This document shows, in pieces, positions 1 through 10,409 of a stretch of DNA of 64,000 bases. Position numbers and translations under genes: made by a program. The stretch covers positions 248,001 to 312,000 of the forward strand of contig NZ_CP142136.1 of NCBI RefSeq assembly GCF_035918255.1, written 5' to 3'. The stretch's first letter is position 1, and every line of letters starts with the position of its first letter. Under the pieces are notes generated by a model. It made no database searches. It was not told the origin of the DNA and worked only from the letters and a program-made list of their open reading frames with translations. The stretch is from Mesomycoplasma ovipneumoniae. GTDB lineage: Bacteria > Bacillota_I > Bacilli_A > Mycoplasmatales > Metamycoplasmataceae.

Positions 1-140
1 TCGCTCATCTGAAATTTGGTAAAGGAATCATTTTGGAAGTGCGAGCTGACTCAATTTTGGTCAAATTTTTCGATATTCCTGGTGATAAAGGGATAAAAAC
101 ACTTGTTAAAACTCATAAGTCCATTGAAAAAATTTCGTAA
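1..140 (+). CDS. UvrD/PcrA-type DNA helicase, C-terminal end (partial)
   Basis: Only the last 45 codons are present, in the frame that starts at base 3 and ends at TAA 138-140. The peptide has the HLKFGKG...V.F....G.K.L....SIEKI pattern typical of the extreme C-terminus of UvrD/PcrA superfamily 1 helicases, a small domain outside the motor core. The helicase unwinds DNA during repair and replication restart. The next gene begins 2 bases after the stop, so the two are probably cotranscribed. The assignment rests on this tail alone; nothing of the ATPase domain can be seen. Confidence 0.6.
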   Translation, partial: AHLKFGKGIILEVRADSILVKFFDIPGDKGIKTLVKTHKSIEKIS

Positions 141-142
141 AA

Positions 143-1570
143 ATGTCTCCACAAATTCAAACTTATTTAATAGTTGCGCTAATTTTGCTAATTAGTATTT
201 TTTTTGTTTGCTTTTTGATTATAGTGTTACTTTTTGCCAATAATAAAAAAACCAAAATTCTCCCTTTAATTCCTTTCACTTATGATTCTGATTTAAAAAG
301 AATCCGTGTTAGCGATGTTTTTTCACTTCCTAGTTTGAAATATATTGTTGAAAACAACAATTTACTAACAGGACTTTGGGTGAGTCAATCTGATTTTATT
401 TCGCTCCTTGAAGAACCATATCAAAAATTATTCCTTTCACGAATTGATAATTGAAAAAAAGGTTCAATCACAATTAAATTTCAAAAAAGATTTCTTTTTA
501 ACAATAATTTTAAAGTTTTTTTCCAAGATAAATCAAAAAACGGTTTTGTTTTAGCCCAAATACAAAAATCAATTTTTGATATCGCTAAATACCAAAAAAC
601 CTTTAAAAATCGACTAGTTGACAAACTAATTCTTGATTTTGCAACCCCAAGTTTTCTGGTAAGCTTTAGTTTTCCTTTTGAAATAACGGACGATTTTGCT
701 AAAAATTTTTATATTTCTTACAACAAAATTCTCCCTTTTTTTGTTAAAATTTCTAATTTTTCCATTTTTTACTTTGAGAATATTTTGATTATGCAAATAT
801 GTGCAAAATCACCTAAAATGCTGGAAAAAATTAGAAATTCATACAAAAATTTTGCAAAAGCCCATAATTTAGGTAATTTTTTGTCTTGAGTAATTATAAA
901 TTTAGATACTCAAATAAATTATGACTGAAAAATAGAAATAAAAAAATTTTTTAACCAAATAACAGCGAAAAAAGCCTTATTTCTCGAAGTAAATTCAAGT
1001 AGTCCGCAGTTTAAGTCGATTATTGACACCAAAACACAAGTTCAGCAAATATTTAATATACAAAATCATTTTCTTGCGCATATTTATCAATTTGATAATA
1101 AAAACCCTGTTTATAGCGTCTTTGATTTAGACTTTCACAGGAACCAAAAAATCGATGAATTATTAAAATTTTTAACCCAAAATCCTTCATATGATCATTC
1201 GCAAAATATTTACAAAATTAATTATATAATCGCGCAAAAAATGCGTAATTATCCAATTGATTTTCAAAAATTAACATTTTTAATTGAAACAGAAATTAAT
1301 ATACCAGAAACAAATATTAGTCATATTCCTAATATTTGCTATCAAAAAATAGTTGATTCTAAGCTTTTTTATTATCTTGCAATTAATAAGCCACCTTTTT
1401 TATTTATTAAGAACCTTAATGATTTTACCGATTTTAGTGATGGAAATGATATAGTTGTTTCATCACTTGGCGAATATGCCCGTCGTGAAAAAGTAAAAGT
1501 TGTTTTTAAAAAGCAAGATATAACAAAATTTAACTTTGGTAATAAGAATTTTCCTCTCTATTATTGGTAA
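143..1570 (+). CDS. Membrane-anchored protein of unknown function
   Basis: This is a 475-aa frame with several UGA-Trp codons (first at 452-454). Residues about 6-32 form one strong hydrophobic segment followed by NNKK, so it is probably a single-pass protein with the rest of the chain on one side of the membrane. The remainder is mixed alpha/beta, Phe- and Lys-rich, without a motif I can name. It starts 2 nt after the helicase stop and lies upstream of ruvA, in a repair-gene neighbourhood, though that does not prove a repair role. The C-terminal part (GNDIVVSSLGEYARREKVKVVF) has the look of a Rossmann-like or degenerate TIM-barrel segment; this is a guess. Confidence 0.75.
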
Positions 1571-1673
1571 AAATAATAAAATTTGCTTCTTTTTCCTAAT
1601 TTTTTCCTTTTTTTGGCCAAAAATAGTTAAAAAATTAATTTAGGTTGCAACAAATTACTATAAGGGAGCAAAA

Positions 1674-2339
1674 ATGCAAATTTATCAATATGGAAAAATT
1701 GTCTCAAAAAATAAAAATTATTTAATTATTGAAAATCAAGGGAGTGGATATTTACTGTATGTTCCGCGGATTGACCGTTTTAATACCGATGAAAATAGAA
1801 AAATTTATCTTTACGAATATGAAAATGATTATTCAAAAATAACTTACGGATTTGCAAGCTTCCGTGAAAGAATTTTATTTGAAGATTTAATTTCAATTCA
1901 AGGAGTTGGTCCAAAAACTGCTATTTCTATCCTTAACAGCGGTTTGCAAAACGCAATTAATTTAATAGCCGCAAATGATTGGAAAGGTCTTTCAAAAATT
2001 CCTTATCTTTCCGAAAAAAATGCTAAGCAAATTGTTTTTGAATTTCACGGAAAATACAAAAAATTTCTTGAGAATGACAAAAAACAAAATCAGGAAAATA
2101 TTCTTGAAACTGATTCTAAAGAAGTTGATAAAACCGATGATTTGAATGATGAAATTCTCCAAAATAATTCAGTCGAAGAAAAGACATCATCCGAACTTGA
2201 AGAAACTTTAAAAATGCTTGGTTTTAAACCTAATCAAATTAATTATGCACTCACAAAAGTTGAGCCTAATGAAAATTTCGAAAACTTAATAGAACAAGCT
2301 ATCAAGATTATTTCAAATGCCAGAGAATTTAGAAGTTAG
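1674..2339 (+). CDS. ruvA: Holliday junction branch migration protein RuvA
   Basis: 221 aa. RuvA tetramers bind the four-way junction and load the RuvB motor during recombinational repair. The N-terminal OB-fold (about residues 1-62) is followed by the helix-hairpin-helix region with [16 protein letters not shown]. An acidic, low-complexity linker (about 135-175) leads to a C-terminal three-helix domain ([20 protein letters not shown]), which is the RuvB-contacting part in the family. AAGGGAG lies 6-8 nt upstream of the ATG. The 3' end overlaps ruvB by 23 nt, implying coupled translation. No ruvC is visible, as is usual in mollicutes. Confidence 0.95.
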   Translation: MQIYQYGKIVSKNKNYLIIENQGSGYLLYVPRIDRFNTDENRKIYLYEYENDYSKITYGFASFRERILFEDLISIQGVGPKTAISILNSGLQNAINLIAANDWKGLSKIPYLSEKNAKQIVFEFHGKYKKFLENDKKQNQENILETDSKEVDKTDDLNDEILQNNSVEEKTSSELEETLKMLGFKPNQINYALTKVEPNENFENLIEQAIKIISNAREFRS

Positions 2340-3288
2340 GCCAACAAATTTTGATAATTTTATTGGCCAACAAAAATTGGTTGAAACACTGAAAATTTTA
2401 ATTTCATCTTCTCAAAAGCGCAAACAAGCTTTAGACCATATTTTATTTTATGGACCTCCTGGAACCGGCAAAACGACACTAGCAAATATTGTAGCCAACG
2501 TTCTTGAATCCAAAATTAAGTACGTGCAAGGCCCATTACTCGAAAAAAAGGCCGACGTTCTTGCTATTTTAGCAAATATTTCTCAAGACACAATTCTTTT
2601 TATTGACGAAATTCACGGAATTAATAAAAATATTGAAGAGCTTTTATATTCAGCGATGGAGGAGTTTGTTATCGATTTACAAATTGGGGTTGATGGCGAG
2701 CAAAAAATTATGAGAATGAAATTGCCGCATTTTACACTGATTGCCGCATCAACAAAACTAGCGCAAATTTCAACACCTTTGCAAAATCGATTTGGCTATA
2801 TTGCCAAAATTGTCAACTATACAACTGATGAAATGGTTCAAATTATTTCAAATTCTGCAGCAATTTTGAAACTGCAAGTCAACAAAGAAATTATTAAATA
2901 CATTGCTAGTTTTTCAAATAACACACCTCGAATTGCTAATAATTTATTAAAAAGAATTCGTGATTTTGCACTTGTTTTGAATAAAAAGAAAATTGACCGC
3001 GAAATTGTTAACAAAACTTTTGACAGCATTGGCATTTATAACCAAGGCCTTTCTCAAATAAACATTGAATATTTGAACACCTTATTCAAAATTTTTAAAG
3101 GAAAATCTGTCGCACTCGATGTGCTTGCTAATGTTTTAAAGGAACATCGGCAAACAATTATTAATATAATCGAGCCGCCATTAATTGAAAAAGAATTAAT
3201 TGAAAAAACTCCTAGAGGTCGCCGAATAACTTCAAAAGGTAAGCAATATTTAACTGATTTAACTACTAAAGACGAAAAAAACACCTAA
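2317..3288 (+). CDS. ruvB: Holliday junction branch migration ATPase RuvB
   Basis: 323 aa. RuvB is the hexameric AAA+ motor that drives branch migration with RuvA. Visible motifs are Walker A GPPGTGKT (about residue 45), Walker B LFIDEIHG, sensor I TLIAAST, an arginine-finger region PLQNRFG, and a C-terminal winged helix ending [14 protein letters not shown]. Length is normal to slightly short for the family. The start lies inside ruvA. The stop codon is part of the left arm of a strong terminator hairpin, after which intergenic repeat copy A begins. Confidence 0.96.
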   Translation: MPENLEVRPTNFDNFIGQQKLVETLKILISSSQKRKQALDHILFYGPPGTGKTTLANIVANVLESKIKYVQGPLLEKKADVLAILANISQDTILFIDEIHGINKNIEELLYSAMEEFVIDLQIGVDGEQKIMRMKLPHFTLIAASTKLAQISTPLQNRFGYIAKIVNYTTDEMVQIISNSAAILKLQVNKEIIKYIASFSNNTPRIANNLLKRIRDFALVLNKKKIDREIVNKTFDSIGIYNQGLSQINIEYLNTLFKIFKGKSVALDVLANVLKEHRQTIINIIEPPLIEKELIEKTPRGRRITSKGKQYLTDLTTKDEKNT

Positions 3289-3316
3289 AAAAGCGTAACC
3301 TTTTTAGGTGTTTTTG
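3278..3316 (+). terminator. Bidirectional intrinsic terminator after ruvB
   Basis: The arms ACACCTAAAAA and TTTTTAGGTGT enclose a short loop and are followed by a T-run. The hairpin overlaps the ruvB stop. Its right part is duplicated at 4077-4138, at the 3' end of the converging UU173 gene. The duplicate lacks the ACACC of the left arm, so only this copy forms the full stem. Confidence 0.8.
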
Positions 3317-3347
3317 TTTCAATATGTACTATTTTATCCCTATTTTC
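3286..3347 (+). repeat. Direct repeat flanking element A, left copy (62 bp)
   Basis: This 62-bp segment matches 4077-4138 at 59 of 62 positions and directly abuts the left inverted repeat of element A. Read on the minus strand it encodes the last residues of the UU173 protein (ENRDK...HIETKTPKKV.LF-stop). It is therefore a duplicate of that gene's 3' end, consistent with a long target-site duplication made on insertion. Confidence 0.85.
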
Positions 3348-3527
3348 CTGAGTTTGGCAGTTTGATGGTAAAAATTCACTTTTTAGTGGATACAAATATG
3401 CAATAATACCCGTAAATCCGGGTTTTTTGACGGTCAAACCTTAATTTTTATTATTTTGAAATTGAGCTTTTGTAAAAAAAAAAAAAAAAATGTTTGGTGC
3501 AAGAAAAAATTATGTTATAATAAACCT

Positions 3528-3870
3528 CACTTAAGAATAATTAATAAATTTTGATATTGAATTAGGGGGGGTAGTTATGTTTTTTGTCATACTAAAATTA
3601 GATAGTGCGAATTATCCATTATATTTTTAAATATGATGGAATGCCTTAAATTTGACCGTTTAGAAATCTACAAATTTATGGCTTTTGGTTGTTGTTCTTT
3701 CAAAACTTCATATGTTTTTTTAGGCTCGCTGCAAATAAAAACGAGTTTTCTATTTGCATTGAGTTTAAATAGTAGTTGTTTTTTTATGATTTTTGTCAGT
3801 CTTTTAAACTAAAAAAGTAGTTTAAAAATTTCATAATTTTGCTTTTTAAGCTAAAATTTTAGCTTTTTTA
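3528..3870 (+). ncRNA. Predicted structured transcript of element A
   Basis: The limits run from the expected start just downstream of TATAAT (3516-3521) to the hairpin AAGCTAAAATTTTAGCTT plus T-run. Conserved stems inside include GCCTTAAATTT with AAATTTATGGC, a CTC...GAG stem closing a TAAAAACGAGTTTTC loop, and TTAAACTA...TAGTTTAA. Transcription is inferred from sequence signals only. Confidence 0.35.
3577..3630 (+). CDS. Possible 17-aa leader peptide in element A
   Basis: ATG with a strong AGGGGGGG ribosome site 7 nt upstream opens the frame MFFVILKLDSANYPLYF, ended by TAA. Copy C keeps a similar 17-aa frame. In copies E and G one T is missing from the T6 tract after ATG, and copies B, D and F stop after 4-5 codons. 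The start signal is conserved better than the frame, so it may be a short leader or simply a ribosome-binding feature. Confidence 0.3.
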   Translation: MFFVILKLDSANYPLYF

Positions 3871-4075
3871 GTTTGCTTTATTTGATTAATAAGTAGATTT
3901 TGCATCCATGAGTCTTAGATTTAAAATTTAGTGTTTTTACTTTGATAGTTATTTTTCTTGAGTTTGGCAGTTCGATGGGTTCCTAGTCACCCGAATATTT
4001 GAAATAGGTATGATTCTTACTTTGATATCTTAATAAATCACTAATAAAAATTGTAATTAACTTTTGTCAAAAAAG

Positions 4076-5953
4076 TTAAAAAAGCGCAACCTTTTTAGGT
4101 GTTTTTGTTTCAATATGTGCCATTTTATCCCTATTTTCATAAATAAATTTTAAAAAATCCCAAACCATTATCATCGCTATAACATCATTTTGGCAGTAAA
4201 TTTGTAAATTTTTTCTAGTTTCTATTCACTCCATGTCTCCAATGTAATTGAAATAACGATCAACGGCTTTAATCATTGCTTCAAGACCATTTTTTACAGC
4301 TAATTTTTTATAAGGTGTTATTAAGTGATCTAAATTATAATTATATTCATTAATAAAATTTTCAATTTTTTTAATTGAGTAAAAACCTTTAAGATCAGAA
4401 ATTACAACTCAATATTTTGAGAATGGGTCCTTTAAATCAATAGTTTTGGCAATTATTTCATCAACTTTTTTTTGATATCTTTGAATTTTTTCAATTGCCT
4501 CATGATATGGATTATTACTTTGGTAATGCATAAAAATTATGTTAACCATTTCTTTAAGTCTTGTAAGTTCATATGATTTGTTAAAAACAACGTAAAAATC
4601 AGCACTTTCGAGATAAATTTTATCAATAATTTTGCAAAAATTATCCCAACTATAAGTTTTAGGATCAAAAACGACATTAGTTTCGTCAAAATCTTGAGGT
4701 AAAATTTCTCCATTATCAGTGACAACAATTGAAACTTGGGTAACAATTTGTTGAAAAGGTTGGGCATAATCCATAGCTGGAAAAGGTAAAGAAAGAGCTT
4801 CAAAATCATACCAAACAATTTTTTTCCCATTCATTTTATTAATGAAGGTTTCTAAATTTTCAATTTCATTAATAATTATTGAATTACTTTTTTTGAAAAA
4901 ATTATACCAATATGAATTTTTTTCAAAAGAAATGAGTTTAGTTTCATCATTAACAAGTGATAAAATTCTTCTAGAATTTAAAAGTGTTCCGCTAATACCA
5001 GTTAGTTGAGGATAAAACTGTTCAACCAGGAAAGCAAAGTTAGGACTTTTTTCAAAGGCACTGTTATCAATTTCACTAGGTTTAGTAAATTTTGTTACAT
5101 TTTTAGCATCAAGAATCTCATCAATAGCAATATTAACAGGGATCATGTGAACAACTTTTTTATCTTTAACCTTAGAAATTTTTTCAATTTGATTTCTGAA
5201 TAAGTTTTTTATTATTTTATTGTTCTCTAAAAATGTATTATCTCAAAACTCATCTAAACTAAGACCATTTTGCTTTGCAATTTTTTTTGCAAGAAAAATA
5301 TTCCCACTTTCAGAATCAGCTTTGGATATAGTTTTTGCTGATTTATACCTTGAAATTCAGAATGTTTCATGAAATTCAATTTTATTTTTTTTTGGATGTT
5401 CAACTGTGTTAATTAAAAAACAAGATACTTCATCAATCGGATTTAAATCACCACTGATTTCTCGAAGCATATAATTAGATATTCAAAAATCCCAATTTGC
5501 TCTTAAATAGTCTTTGACTTTAGTTGAAGTAGAAAGTTTTAAAATACTTAATTTTTTGTTAAAAACAAAAAAAACTGACGGCTTAGCCGTTGCGTTTTTA
5601 TATTCAAATGCAGGGTTAAAGATTATATCACATTTTTGATTTTTATAAAAATCAACGGTTTGCTCAATTTTTTCATCAATTAAAATTTTAGAAACAAGAC
5701 AAATTTTTTTGTCAGCAAACCTTTCTTTTATATAAAAGTAAAATGTTTTGTTGAAACTTTTAAAAATATTCTCATGCAATTCGGGAAATTTTATTTGATT
5801 TTCATGAAAAGAGTCAAAATCTCAAAGTTTTTGATCGAAATCATCATCATCTAAGTCAATTTCATCTGAATTTTGTGCATCTGGATTGTTTCAAATAAAA
5901 TATTTTTGTTGAGTATGCAATTTTAGGTAATGAGAAAAATTAATTTTTTCCAT
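4076..5953 (-). CDS. UU173/DUF2779 family protein, predicted DEDD-type nuclease
   Basis: 625 aa with many UGA-Trp codons, starting at ATG 5953 and ending at TAA 4076-4078. The C-terminal third resembles DUF2779 and has exonuclease-like motifs: VWYDFEAL (D-x-E), FNKSYELTRLKEM (where DEDD enzymes usually have a motif with Asp), and IYCQNDVIAMIMVWDF (Y-x-x-x-D). This supports a ribonuclease-H-like 3'-5' exonuclease fold. The N-terminal half has an acidic stretch of Asp near residues 25-40. The last residues and stop lie in sequence duplicated by element A. The gene begins 21 nt downstream of the lipoprotein gene, so the two form a likely operon. The substrate is unknown. Confidence 0.75.
4077..4138 (+). 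repeat. Direct repeat flanking element A, right copy (62 bp)
   Basis: This is the partner of 3286-3347 with 3 mismatches. This copy is still the functional 3' end of the UU173 gene on the minus strand, whose stop codon (4076-4078) sits exactly at the element junction. Confidence 0.85.
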
Positions 5954-5974
5954 TTAAATACAAAACCTTAATAA

Positions 5975-7123
5975 TTAAGTATCTATTTGAAATTTTTGCT
6001 CTAAAATCGCCGGGTTAACTTTTAAAATATTTGGTGAATCAACAAGATTTTGATCAAAAATATGACTATCAGTAAAAAGCTTATTATAACCGCCAACAAT
6101 TTTATAAAAATTATTTTGTGATCTTCAAGGCAATTTTACTCTAAAAATAAAAGTATTATCTTCATTTTCAACAGGTCTGACATAATTTGCTAAATATTCA
6201 ATATCTTTATTGTTAATTTGATCAAAACCGGTTTGAACCCCTGTATTTTCACGTTTAAAAACAAGAGTATAATTATTTACAGTGTTAATTTTAACTACTC
6301 CAGGGCTAAATTTAACTTTAAAATCAACATCAATATTTTGAAGGTCACTATGAATTTGTCCTGCGAATTTACTATTAGAAACTTTGACACCAACAATATC
6401 ACCATCAGTTCTAAAAGTTAATGGAAATAAATTCTCATCAAAACTTAACATGTTACCCTTTTGATCATAAAGTCCCGAAATTATGTAAGTTGTGTCTCGT
6501 TCAAGATTTTTGAGGTTTACATATAAAGACTGATCAGATCTTAAGTTATGTGTAAAACTTTGTGTTTCAGGATTAGATCGAAGTGCGCTTGCCTTTCTAT
6601 ATTGAACATCAATTTGCTGTGATGTCAAAGTTGTATCAGAAAGTGAAACCTTAAAACTATATTGGCTCGAAGGGTCAGTTGAATCAAGTTTTTGGAATGA
6701 ACTAGGAATTATTGTTGGATTTGGATTAGTTTGAAAAACATTTCCGCGAACAAATAATTGCTCTTCTTCTTGGCCGTTAATGCGAGTAATTCTAACAACA
6801 TATTTGGTTTTTGAGTCTAAATTGTTAATTTTTAGTAAAACTTTGGGCTTATTTTCGTGAAGTGCGCGAAAAGCTGAAAATTTAACCTGTTCATAATTAT
6901 CAGTGTTTTCTTTTCTCAATTCAACTTTGAATGTTTTAGATAAATTTTCTTGTGGAGCTAGTGAAATATTATTTAACAAAAGTTCGACAGATTTTGATTG
7001 TATATTCTGAATTGAAATTTCTGGAATTTCGGCATTTGAGCATGCAACAAAAATAACAGGCACGGAAGAAAATAAACCTGTCTGTAGCGTCAAAAATTTT
7101 AGTTTTCTTTTAAAATTTTTCAT
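5975..7123 (-). CDS. Surface lipoprotein with Fn3/Ig-like repeats
   Basis: 382 aa. The N-terminus is a lipoprotein signal: a basic start (MKNFKRKLKF), a hydrophobic core, then the lipobox FVACS with Cys near residue 28. The mature part falls into about three similar segments of roughly 90-100 residues, each ending in a pattern such as INNLDSKTKYVVRIT or LKNLERDTTYIISGL. That is the tyrosine-corner region of fibronectin-III/Ig-like beta sandwiches, so I read this as an exposed adhesin-like or binding lipoprotein. One UGA (6125-6127) is read through as Trp. AAGGGA precedes the ATG. Specific ligand unknown. Confidence 0.75.
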
Positions 7124-7338
7124 AATTTCCCTTTTCTCTCATTCCTAAATAAAAAAATTATACCACAAATTGCTAAAATTATTGCTTTTAATAGTATTTA
7201 AAATTTAATTTTTTTCATTTTTTGTCTAAAACATAAAAAAATTAATCACCCAAAGGTCCGCAAAAATAAATATAATTGAATAAATGAAATTTGTGCTAAA
7301 ATTTCTTTTATTCTGCAAAAAAAACGGTCTGATTTCAA

Positions 7339-9333
7339 ATGATAAGTCAAAAAAAATTTAATAAATTCCACCTTAAGGCAAATTATAAACCTAGTGGCGA
7401 TCAACCCAAAGCAATAAAAAGCATAATTCAAAATATTGAAACTGGTAAAGAATCGCAAATTTTGATGGGTGTAACTGGTTCTGGAAAAACTTTTACAATG
7501 GCGAATGTAATTGCGCACTTTAACAAACCAGTATTAGTTTTGTCACACAATAAAACGCTCGCTGCTCAATTATATACTGAATTTAAGGAATTTTTTCCGG
7601 AAAACCGGGTTGAATTTTATGTATCATACTTTGATTTTTATCGCCCTGAGTCATACCTTCCTTCAAAAGATGTTTATATTGAAAAAACAAGTAAAACAAA
7701 TGCTGATCTTGAAGCAATGAGAATGTCTGCTCTTAATTCGTTAATCGAGCGAAATGATACTATTGTTGTTGCTTCGGTTTCAGCAATTTATGGGACTCTA
7801 AACCCAAATGAATATCATGATAATTTTTTGCTTATAAGTGTCGGTCAAGAAATAAAACCAAAAGAATTAGCCCTAAAATTAACTAGAATTAAGTATCTTA
7901 ATAACTTAGTTGAGCAAAAACCGGGACTTTTTTCACTAAAAGGTGATGTAATTGAAATTTCGCCAGCTTGAGATGAAACTTTTAACATCAGAGTTGAATT
8001 TTTTGGCAATACAATCGAAAAAATTAGTACAATTCAGCCAGTCTCAAAAAAGCTAATAAAAACCTATTCAGTCTATACAATTTATCCTGCCACTGCATAT
8101 AGTGTTAAAAAAACTATAATTGATAAAGCAATTGAATCTATTAAAATTGAGCTTGAAGAGCGCTTACTTTTTTTTGAGCAAAATAATAAACTTGTCGAAA
8201 AACAAAGGCTAAAAGACCGAGTTAATAACGATATTGACTCTTTAAGTGAATTTGGAATTTGTTCTGGAATTGAAAATTATGCCCGTCATATTGACGGCCG
8301 TCAACAAGATGAGCAACCATTTTCTTTACTTGACTATTTGCCGCAAGATGCCCTAATTTTTATTGACGAGTCTCACGAGATGATCAAACAAATTGATGGA
8401 ATGTTCAAAGGTGATCGAAGTCGCAAGCAAACATTAGTTGACTATGGTTACCGTCTTCCTTCAGCGCTTGATAATCGGCCTTTAAAATTACATGAATTTG
8501 AACAATTTAGGCAGCCTAAAATTTTTGTTTCAGCCACACCAGCTCAATATGAACTTGAAAAAACTGATGGTGAAGTTGTTAGTCAAATTATACGGCCAAC
8601 TGGATTGCTTGATCCTGAAATTATAATTGAAAATACTGATAATCAAATGGCAAAAATTTCTAAATATTTAGATTTGCAAAAAGAAAAAAAGGAACGAACT
8701 TTAATTTTAACAACAACAAAACGTAACGCTGAGGAAATTAGTAAATACTTGCAAGAAAAAAAATTACACAATGTTTATTATTTGCACTCAGAAATGACAA
8801 CCTTTGAACGTGATGAAATTATTATTAAATTACGAAAAGGAATTTTTGATGCAATTGTTGGGATAAATTTGCTTCGTGAAGGTGTTGATATTCCGGAAGT
8901 TTCATTGATTCTTGTATTAGATGCAGGTCTTGCTTCTTTTTTAAGATCAAAAACGTCATTAATTCAAATAATTGGCCGTGCTGCTCGAAATCAATCAGGA
9001 AAAGTAGTCCTTTTTACTGATGGAATTACAAAAATAATTCAAGAAGTTATTAATGACAATTTAGCTAAACGAAAAATTCAAATACAACACAATCAGGAAA
9101 ATAAAATAATTCCAAAAACAATAAAAAAACCAATTCCTGAAAGTATAAATCCAAATGCTCTAAAATTAAGCAAAGTTCTTCATGAGAAAAAAATGAATAA
9201 AAAAGAAATCGAAAAACAGATACAAATTTTAGAAAAAGAAATGAGAAACGCCTCTAATGCTAACCGTTTTGAGGAAGCTATTCAAATTCGGGATCTAATT
9301 GCCGAAATTAAACAAAAAGCGGATCAATTTTAA
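7339..9333 (+). CDS. uvrB: Excinuclease ABC subunit UvrB
   Basis: 664 aa. UvrB is the damage-verifying helicase-like subunit of nucleotide excision repair, passed from UvrA to UvrC. Visible are Walker A GVTGSGKT (about residue 47), the beta-hairpin region [15 protein letters not shown], the Walker B box LIFIDESH, motif [19 protein letters not shown] and QIIGRAARN, and the C-terminal UVR motif ([18 protein letters not shown]). One UGA-Trp at 7969-7971 (PAWDE). It is followed 15 nt later by the TsaC-like gene, probably one transcript. Confidence 0.97.
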
Positions 9334-9348
9334 AAATAAAGTGTTAAA

Positions 9349-10209
9349 ATGAAATTGGAATTATTTTATAATAAATCACTCTCATCGCTATGTTTTTATG
9401 ATAGTCAAAAAAAAATGCTAACAAAAGTAAAAACACCTGTTTTTACAGCATTTTTTTCAGATTTGGAGTCTAAAACTATCAGATTCAATTTTTGCTTTAA
9501 TTTAAAAATTTCTTATTTTAATAACTTTTTATTTTGACTTGCAAGTCAAAATTTAATTTCAAAAAACAATTTATTTAATGGGCTTAATTTGTCTAAAAAT
9601 AAAATATTTGCTCTAAAATTGTTGAATAATTTCCACATTTTATTTTGAAAATATCAGATCAATAATCTTGTCATTTTTATTGAAGATGATAATGAATTTA
9701 GCGATTGATTTGCGCAAAATTATGTCGTTTTTAAGGAACAAATTTATAAAAATTCTAAACTATTTATTTGTTCTACAGATACTGTTGTTGGACTTGGTTC
9801 GTTTTATCATGATTTGGATCTAGAAGCAATTTACAAAATAAAAAACCGAGATGTTAGCAAAAAAATTGTAACTTTGGTAGGAAAAATATCGCAAATACAG
9901 CCATTAATTAGCCCAAGTAATTACAAAATTCTTAAACAAAAAAGCAAAAAATATTGACCTGGCGCAGTTACTTTTATAATTGAAAAAAAATCATTTAGAA
10001 TTCCTGGGCTAACAAAGTGCCAAGACTTATTTATAAAAAATGGCCCTGCTTTTGTTACTAGCGCCAATATTTCCGGCCAAAAACCTCTTAATTTTCAAGA
10101 AGCTCGCCAATTATTTTGGCAAATCACAAAATTTTACGATTTTGGTCATGGTTCAGGTCGCCCCTCAAAAATTTATGATATTGATCTAAAAACTTGAGTT
10201 CGAATTTAA
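9349..10209 (+). CDS. Sua5/YrdC/TsaC-like protein with an N-terminal extension
   Basis: 286 aa. Residues about 125-286 match the YrdC fold that makes threonylcarbamoyl-AMP for the t6A37 modification of ANN-reading tRNAs: CSTDTVVGLGSF near the start, KKYWPGAVTFII, IPGLTKC, and FVTSANISGQKPL near the end. The first ~120 residues are not part of a normal TsaC and contain UGA-Trp codons in a continuous frame. They begin with a beta-hairpin-like MKLELFYNKSLSSLCFYD that could be a decayed TsaB/actin-fold half; this is speculative. It lies 15 nt after uvrB and is followed by a terminator. Confidence 0.75.
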
Positions 10210-10225
10210 AATTTACTTCTTAAAA

Positions 10226-10258
10226 ATAAAAAAAACCTTTGGGAAAAAAGGTTTTTTA
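10226..10258 (+). terminator. Intrinsic terminator after the TsaC-like gene
   Basis: AAAAACCTTT and AAAGGTTTTTT arms around GGGAAA, with T-runs on either strand. It also lies at the 3' side of the minus-strand tRNA-Ile, so it may serve both directions. Confidence 0.75.
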
Positions 10259-10272
10259 AAGTCAATTAGATA

Positions 10273-10349
10273 TGGTGGGAACGAATGGGATCGAACCATC
10301 GACCTCACGATTATCAGTCGTGTGCTCTAACCGTCTGAGCTACGCTCCC
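10273..10349 (-). tRNA. tRNA-Ile (GAU)
   Basis: A 77-nt cloverleaf with encoded CCA. Acceptor GGGAGCG pairs with CGTTCCC (one G-U), the D-arm is AGCTCAGACGGTTAGAGC, the anticodon loop reads CTGATAA (GAT), and the T-arm contains GGTTCGATCCC. It stands alone upstream of a terminator. Confidence 0.95.
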
Positions 10350-10409
10350 GAAGGTGATATAACTATAGCAATATAATTATATCATATTTTTTTAAAAAGG
10401 AAGAAAAAA

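Larger units (their letters stand above)
3348..4076 (+). mobile_element. Intergenic repeat element, copy A (long form, right end missing)
   Basis: About 730 bp between the convergent ruvB and UU173 genes, with no long reading frame. It begins with the terminal inverted repeat CTGAGTTTGGCAGTTTGATG. It then carries an A17 tract (3474-3490), TTGGTG and an extended -10 TATAAT (3516-3521), a G7 Shine-Dalgarno and ATG at 3577, the boxA-like TGTTCTTTCAAAACTT (3693-3708), several stems and a terminator-like hairpin (3848-3870). A second copy of the end repeat occurs internally at about 3958. The closing inverted repeat is absent: the element stops at GTTAAAAAAGCG, where the right direct repeat begins. 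The sequence closely parallels copies B-G. Confidence 0.75.

Noticed and set aside
3474-3490. Seven long A/T homopolymers as possible sequencing artefacts
   Set aside because: They occur at the same place in all seven element copies, with consistent flanks, so they are part of the element rather than random errors. Exact lengths may still be uncertain.
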